This document shows positions 40,905 to 44,812 of a stretch of DNA of 44,812 bases, one piece after another; the stretch's first letter is position 1; every line of letters starts with the position of its first letter. The stretch covers positions 52,704 to 97,515 of the forward strand of contig JAHDHH010000007.1 of NCBI GenBank assembly GCA_020631405.1. The letters run 5' to 3'. Both the position numbers and the translations under genes were made by a program. The notes beneath the pieces were generated by a model, which did no database searches, was not told where the DNA came from, and worked only from the letters and a program-made list of their open reading frames with translations. The stretch comes from Saprospiraceae bacterium (GTDB lineage: Bacteria > Bacteroidota > Bacteroidia > Chitinophagales > Saprospiraceae).

Positions 40905-43520
40905 TCCTTCTAGCCCATTTATTGCTTCTTCCAACTTACTTGGATCACTCCCACCTGCACTTGCAAACTGAGGCTGGCCACCACCGCCACCTCTGATGAT
41001 GGTTGCTAATTGCTTAACAATATTTCCAGCACTATAATGCTTTGAGGCTATCAAACTTGGACTCACATGGCAAAGCAACTGCGGCTTACCATTGCTGACA
41101 ATTCCAAGTAAGACGACTGATTCTCCAATCTTCTCAGCAAGATTATAAACAAGTGTCTTTGCAACTTTGCTATCATCTACATCCGCTATGCTAGCTACTA
41201 CTTTGACTCCACCAATATCTCTAGCCTTGTCCGCAAGTATCCCAATCTGAGCATTTGCTACTGTAAGCTTGAGTTGGTCCAACTGCTTTGTCAAGTCCTT
41301 ATTCTCATCGATAAGCTTAGATACAGATTCTGCTATCGGCAGTTTCGATTTAAATTGATTTCTCACCTCATCTAGTTGATCAAGCTCACTATTGATGTGG
41401 TCAAGTGCTGCAGTAGCCGTGATTGCTTCTATCCTTCTGACCCCTGCAGCTATACCAGATTCTGAAAGTATCTTGAGTACGCCTATTTTACCAGTAGCTG
41501 GGACATGGCATCCTCCACAGAGCTCAATACTATAGTCCTTGTCGAAAGTAATCATCCTAACAGTGTCACCATACTTCTCACCAAAGAGCATCATAGCTCC
41601 TGACTCTTGCGCCTGTGTAATTGGAATAGCCCTATCTTCTTGAAGAGGAATATTTTGCTGGATACGTTGATTGACTATATCCTCTACCCTCTTGATATCT
41701 TCTATCGACATCTTCTCCATATGACTGAAGTCAAACCTGAAGTAGTCATCCTTGACTAGTGATCCCTTTTGATTGACATGGGTACCAAGCACTTCTTTGA
41801 GAGCTGCATGCAGTAAGTGAGTAGCTGTATGATTATTTTCTACCAGCCTTCTTCTATCTTCTTTAATTACAGCTTCCCATTGACTGGTTGGCTTTTCAGG
41901 CAGTGCATTGACATGGTGAATAATCAGGTCATTTTCCTTAGTAGTATTGATGACATGTATGGTCTCATTAATCGACTTAAGCACCCCTATATCTCCCACT
42001 TGACCACCACCTTCTGCATAGAATGGTGTAGCATCTAAGACCAGTTGGTAGGTAGGCTTTCCTTTGACCTCGGTGATTCTATACCTGGTTATTCTGACAT
42101 CTTCAAGTCGATCCTCATCATAACCCTTGAATAGTGTAGCACTCGCATCAGCAACTACTTCCACCCAATCACCAACACTTTTTTCAGCATCGGCTCTTGA
42201 TCTTGCTTTTTGTTCATTAAGTGCAGCTTGGAATCCTACTTCATCAAGTGTCCAACCTCTATCTTCTGCTATTAGATTAGTCAAGTCTATTGGAAATCCA
42301 TAGGTGTCATAAAGCTCAAATGCAGTCTTCCCATCAAGTCTATTGTCTGATACTTCAATACTTGCAATCCTCTTCAATCCTCCTTCCAATGTCCTCAAGA
42401 AGGATTTCTCTTCCTCAAGTATGACCTTTTTAACAAAGTCTTCTTGTGCTTTTAATTCAGGGAAAACATCCTTAAACTGGTCTGCTAGCATAGGCAGTAA
42501 CGTATACATGTAGGGCTCCTTGATATTGAGCAAAGAGTAATAATACCTCACTGCCCTTCTCAATATCCTCCTTATGACATATCCTGCACCCGAATTGTCA
42601 GGCATCTGACCATCTGCTATCGTAAAAGCAACTGCTCTGATATGGTCTGAGATAACTCGCATCGCTATATCAGTCTTGGAACTGTCATCATACTTGCTAG
42701 TATACTTGATCCCACTATCCGCTTCTATCTTTGCGATGAAGTGAGAGAAAATATCGGTGTCATAGTTAGTCTTCTTCCCTTGGATAGCCATCACTACTCT
42801 CTCAAGTCCCATACCCGTATCTATGTGGGTAGCAGGTAATTGTTCGAGGCTTCCATCTGCCTTTCTGTTGTATTGGATAAATACTAAATTCCAGATTTCT
42901 ATGACTTCAGGATCATCCATATTGACAAGGGTCGCACCGTCTACCTTAGCTCTGTCTTCATCTGACCTCAAGTCAACGTGTATCTCACTACAAGGACCAC
43001 ACGGACCACTATCTCCCATTTCCCAGAAGTTGTCCTTTTTGTCAAAGTGCAGAATCCTATCTTCAGGCACTATAGCCTTCCAAATATCCACAGCTTCTGT
43101 ATCAACTGCTAGTCCTTCCTGCTCATCACCGCCAAAGACTGAAACATACAACCTATCAGGATCTATCTTGTAAACATCTACAAGGAGTTCCCATGCCCAA
43201 GCTATTGCTTCTGTTTTGAAGTAGTCACCGAATGACCAATTGCCCAACATTTCAAACATCGTATGGTGGTAAGAATCCCTACCTACTTCCTCTAGGTCAT
43301 TGTGCTTACCTGATACACGAAGGCACTTTTGAGTATCAGCTACCCTCCTGACATCTGGCTCTTTGTTTCCAAGAAAGTAATCTTTGAATTGATTCATACC
43401 TGCATTAGTAAACATCAATGTCGGATCATTCTTGACTACTATAGGAGCTGAAGCAACTACTTTGTGTTGCTTTGATTGAAAAAACTCCATGAACTTTTCT
43501 CTTATTTCGCCAGATTTCAT
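40896..43520 (-). CDS. alaS: Alanyl-tRNA synthetase
   Basis: Attaches alanine to tRNA-Ala. From the ATG at 43520 it has 874 residues, the normal length; an in-frame TTG 12 bases further out would give 878, but the family starts at the MKSGEIREKFMEFF-type segment. Catalytic class II core: FTNAGMNQFKDYFLG, DTQKCLRVSGKHNDLEEVG, YHHTMFEMLGNWSFGDYF. The editing domain carries HTATHLLHAAL (about residue 562) and the CGGCHVP zinc motif (about 660). The C-Ala domain ends with the glycine-rich RGGGGGQPQFASAGG. It is convergent with the CpcT-like gene and divergent from the M23 peptidase gene. Confidence 0.98.
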   Translation of the reverse strand: MKSGEIREKFMEFFQSKQHKVVASAPIVVKNDPTLMFTNAGMNQFKDYFLGNKEPDVRRVADTQKCLRVSGKHNDLEEVGRDSYHHTMFEMLGNWSFGDYFKTEAIAWAWELLVDVYKIDPDRLYVSVFGGDEQEGLAVDTEAVDIWKAIVPEDRILHFDKKDNFWEMGDSGPCGPCSEIHVDLRSDEDRAKVDGATLVNMDDPEVIEIWNLVFIQYNRKADGSLEQLPATHIDTGMGLERVVMAIQGKKTNYDTDIFSHFIAKIEADSGIKYTSKYDDSSKTDIAMRVISDHIRAVAFTIADGQMPDNSGAGYVIRRILRRAVRYYYSLLNIKEPYMYTLLPMLADQFKDVFPELKAQEDFVKKVILEEEKSFLRTLEGGLKRIASIEVSDNRLDGKTAFELYDTYGFPIDLTNLIAEDRGWTLDEVGFQAALNEQKARSRADAEKSVGDWVEVVADASATLFKGYDEDRLEDVRITRYRITEVKGKPTYQLVLDATPFYAEGGGQVGDIGVLKSINETIHVINTTKENDLIIHHVNALPEKPTSQWEAVIKEDRRRLVENNHTATHLLHAALKEVLGTHVNQKGSLVKDDYFRFDFSHMEKMSIEDIKRVEDIVNQRIQQNIPLQEDRAIPITQAQESGAMMLFGEKYGDTVRMITFDKDYSIELCGGCHVPATGKIGVLKILSESGIAAGVRRIEAITATAALDHINSELDQLDEVRNQFKSKLPIAESVSKLIDENKDLTKQLDQLKLTVANAQIGILADKARDIGGVKVVASIADVDDSKVAKTLVYNLAEKIGESVVLLGIVSNGKPQLLCHVSPSLIASKHYSAGNIVKQLATIIRGGGGGQPQFASAGGSDPSKLEEAINGLEGLL

Positions 43521-43578
43521 ACTGTATATCAATTAATTATACGTGATACATATTACTATGTGTAATTATTAGAACAGG

Positions 43579-43586
43579 CAAAAATA
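43579..43586 (-). promoter_or_regulatory. -7 box of alaS
   Basis: Read leftward this is TATTTTTG, a match to TAnnTTTG, 58 bases before the alaS start. The -33 box is not clear. Confidence 0.4.
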
Positions 43587-43682
43587 TTATAATTCTTTGG
43601 TATCACCTAGAGTCTACAACCTTCATTCAATACCAATTGCAAATATTTTACTTATGAAAAAAATGTATATATGTTAAATTAA

Positions 43683-43714
43683 TTTTGTGGAATAGATTTC
43701 AAACCTTACATTTG
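43683..43714 (+). promoter_or_regulatory. Bacteroidota-type promoter of the M23 peptidase transcript
   Basis: TTTTG (43683-43687), 19 bases, then TACATTTG (43707-43714): a full match to TTTG-N19-TAnnTTTG. The leader then holds a 15-codon ORF before the peptidase start, 73 bases from the -7 box. Confidence 0.75.
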
Positions 43715-43730
43715 CCATCGTTCGACCCCT

Positions 43731-43778
43731 ATGGACATAGTCATCGCCAAGTACAACCTTGGTGACAACTGTACATAA
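43731..43778 (+). CDS. 15-codon leader ORF resembling the start of HisH
   Basis: An ATG-to-TAA frame encoding MDIVIAKYNLGDNCT. It starts 16 bases after the -7 box and stops nine bases before the peptidase ATG. From memory, glutamine amidotransferase subunit HisH of Bacteroidota begins much like MKIVIIKYNAGN, so about eight of the first twelve residues agree. It could be a leftover of a lost hisH gene, a leader peptide or chance. It also contains a small hairpin, CCAAG/CTTGG (43747-43762). Confidence 0.35.
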   Translation: MDIVIAKYNLGDNCT

Positions 43779-43787
43779 CCAACACTG

Positions 43788-44771
43788 ATGAAAAAAGACC
43801 TTTATGTTTACAATGAGCAGACCTTAAGCTTTGAAAAGGTAGGCAGTCCAAGAAGGGTAAGGCTTGTTAAAAATGCATTCTTACTCTGTGCTATAGCGTC
43901 AATTTCTACGGTAGCATATTTAATATTCAATGGAAACATCCAAAGTCCTGGCGAAAAATTCTTAGTGAAAGAGTTAGGTCAAATGGAAAGACACTACAGT
44001 GCTTTGACTTCTAACTTTGATGAATTATCATCTGAGTTATACAACATTCAATTGAAAGATGCAGAGGTACATAGGATGATCTTTGGGATGAATCCTCTTG
44101 ATAGTGCTGTATGGGAAGGTGGTATAGGTGGCCACGACAAATATGGATACATCACTAAGTATACCAATAGCGCTGAAATAATAGAAACTTCATTAAGTAA
44201 GGTTGAGAAATTGAAAAGGCAACTTGACCTGCAGAAAAAATCTCTAGATACACTGTATGTCAAAGCCATGGAGAGAGAGTCTAAATTAGTCTCCATTCCA
44301 TCAATTAAGCCAATCCAAGAAGACAAGCTCAAAAGAAAAATCAGACACATGTCAGGATTTGGATTCAGAATCCACCCTGTACACAAGGTGAAAAAGTTTC
44401 ATAAAGGGATCGACTTTACTTGCCCAAGAGGGACAGCAATCCAAGCCACTGGAAATGGAACAGTAAAGAAAGTAGAAAAAAGAAAGTCTGGATATGGTAA
44501 CAACGTCCTCATAGACCATGGATTTGGTTTTGAGACACTCTATGCTCATATGTCAGACATAGAAGTGAAAGCAGGGCAAAAAGTCACTAAAGGACAGCGT
44601 ATCGGTACTGTCGGTAGCTCAGGGACATCTACTGCTCCACACTTACACTATGAAGTGAGAAAGCACGGGAAAGCAGTCAATCCAATCGATTACTGTATGG
44701 ATGGTCTGTCTTCTGAAGAATATCACGAACTAGTAGAAAAGTCAGCTGAAGAAAATCAGTCTTTTGACTAA
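43788..44771 (+). CDS. Membrane-anchored M23-family murein endopeptidase
   Basis: A 327-residue inner-membrane protein with its catalytic part outside. One transmembrane helix lies at about residues 29-48 (FLLCAIASISTVAYLIF). Helical, partly coiled-coil stretches follow (about 55-90 and 135-175). The M23 domain covers about 190-305: RIHPVHKVKKFHKGIDF with His205 and Asp209, and HLHYEV with His285 and His287, the complete zinc/catalytic set (HxxxD plus HxH). It should cleave peptide cross-links in the cell wall. The location next to alaS, read outward, is one I recall for Bacteroidota M23 peptidases. The gene ends 41 bases before the window edge, so any downstream partner cannot be seen. Confidence 0.95.
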   Translation: MKKDLYVYNEQTLSFEKVGSPRRVRLVKNAFLLCAIASISTVAYLIFNGNIQSPGEKFLVKELGQMERHYSALTSNFDELSSELYNIQLKDAEVHRMIFGMNPLDSAVWEGGIGGHDKYGYITKYTNSAEIIETSLSKVEKLKRQLDLQKKSLDTLYVKAMERESKLVSIPSIKPIQEDKLKRKIRHMSGFGFRIHPVHKVKKFHKGIDFTCPRGTAIQATGNGTVKKVEKRKSGYGNNVLIDHGFGFETLYAHMSDIEVKAGQKVTKGQRIGTVGSSGTSTAPHLHYEVRKHGKAVNPIDYCMDGLSSEEYHELVEKSAEENQSFD

Positions 44772-44812
44772 ATAGATAAAACAACCAAACGAACTCAATC
44801 AACTTAAAGAGG

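Noticed and set aside
43680..43687. TAATTTTG as the -7 box of the M23 gene
   Set aside because: The downstream TACATTTG at 43707 has a TTTTG partner at exactly 19 bases, and this TAATTTTG supplies that partner; the second arrangement is better.
1..44812. Prophage, insertion sequence, CRISPR array or defence island
   Set aside because: I found no transposase, integrase, phage structural gene, regularly spaced repeat or known defence protein; most genes are housekeeping, secretion or sensing.
1..44812. tRNA genes
   Set aside because: Reading the gaps showed no cloverleaf-like stretch with the TTCGA arm; the only structural RNA seen is rnpB.

Overview
The window looks like chromosome of a Bacteroidota bacterium, most likely a member of Saprospiria (inference). 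The evidence is: type IX secretion (T9SS) sorting tails of types A and B on several large secreted proteins; SdrD-B-like and dockerin-like repeats; a DUF1501/DUF1800 pair; a DUF3276 protein; a LytS/LytTR pair; and Bacteroidota-type promoters (TTTG about 19 bases before TAnnTTTG) ahead of several genes. The DNA is moderately AT-rich throughout. I see no sign of prophage, insertion sequence, plasmid or CRISPR. Several genes appear forced to start at GTG or TTG (tex, the ECF sigma factor, the DUF3276 gene, the ABC exporter, the large histidine kinase, one secreted protein).

Layout. 1-8.8 kb is mixed housekeeping and envelope: small DNA-binding-like protein, alanine dehydrogenase, lipoprotein, triosephosphate isomerase, SRPBCC protein, small secreted protein, YceI protein, outer-membrane barrel, rhodanese lipoprotein with a small membrane protein, and a secreted M14 carboxypeptidase with a C-terminal amidotransferase-like domain. 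8.8-22.3 kb is a secretome island: five proteins with T9SS tails, plus a four-gene cluster in which DUF1501 and DUF1800 genes are flanked by two paralogous discoidin-like secreted proteins; a Mn-type superoxide dismutase interrupts it. 22.3-34.5 kb is regulatory: Tex, a 325-base gap with hairpins and a possible tiny ORF, a LytS/LytTR two-component system, RNase P RNA, an ECF sigma/anti-sigma/outer-membrane protein operon and a 1132-residue NtrY-like histidine kinase. 34.5-44.8 kb is housekeeping: 2-oxoglutarate dehydrogenase E1, ribosomal protein S20, DUF3276, an ABC exporter, a CpcT/CpeT-like lipoprotein with a frame break, alanyl-tRNA synthetase and an M23 peptidase.

Most worth a second look: (1) the CpcT/CpeT-like gene, whose conserved C-terminal tail continues in the +1 frame right after a GTT-TAG-C sequence; (2) the discoidin/DUF1501/DUF1800/discoidin cluster; (3) a 15-codon ORF in the M23 leader that resembles the start of HisH; (4) the tex-lytS gap, with a -7 box inside a palindrome and a possible 23-residue ORF. 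No system here is proved to be new.
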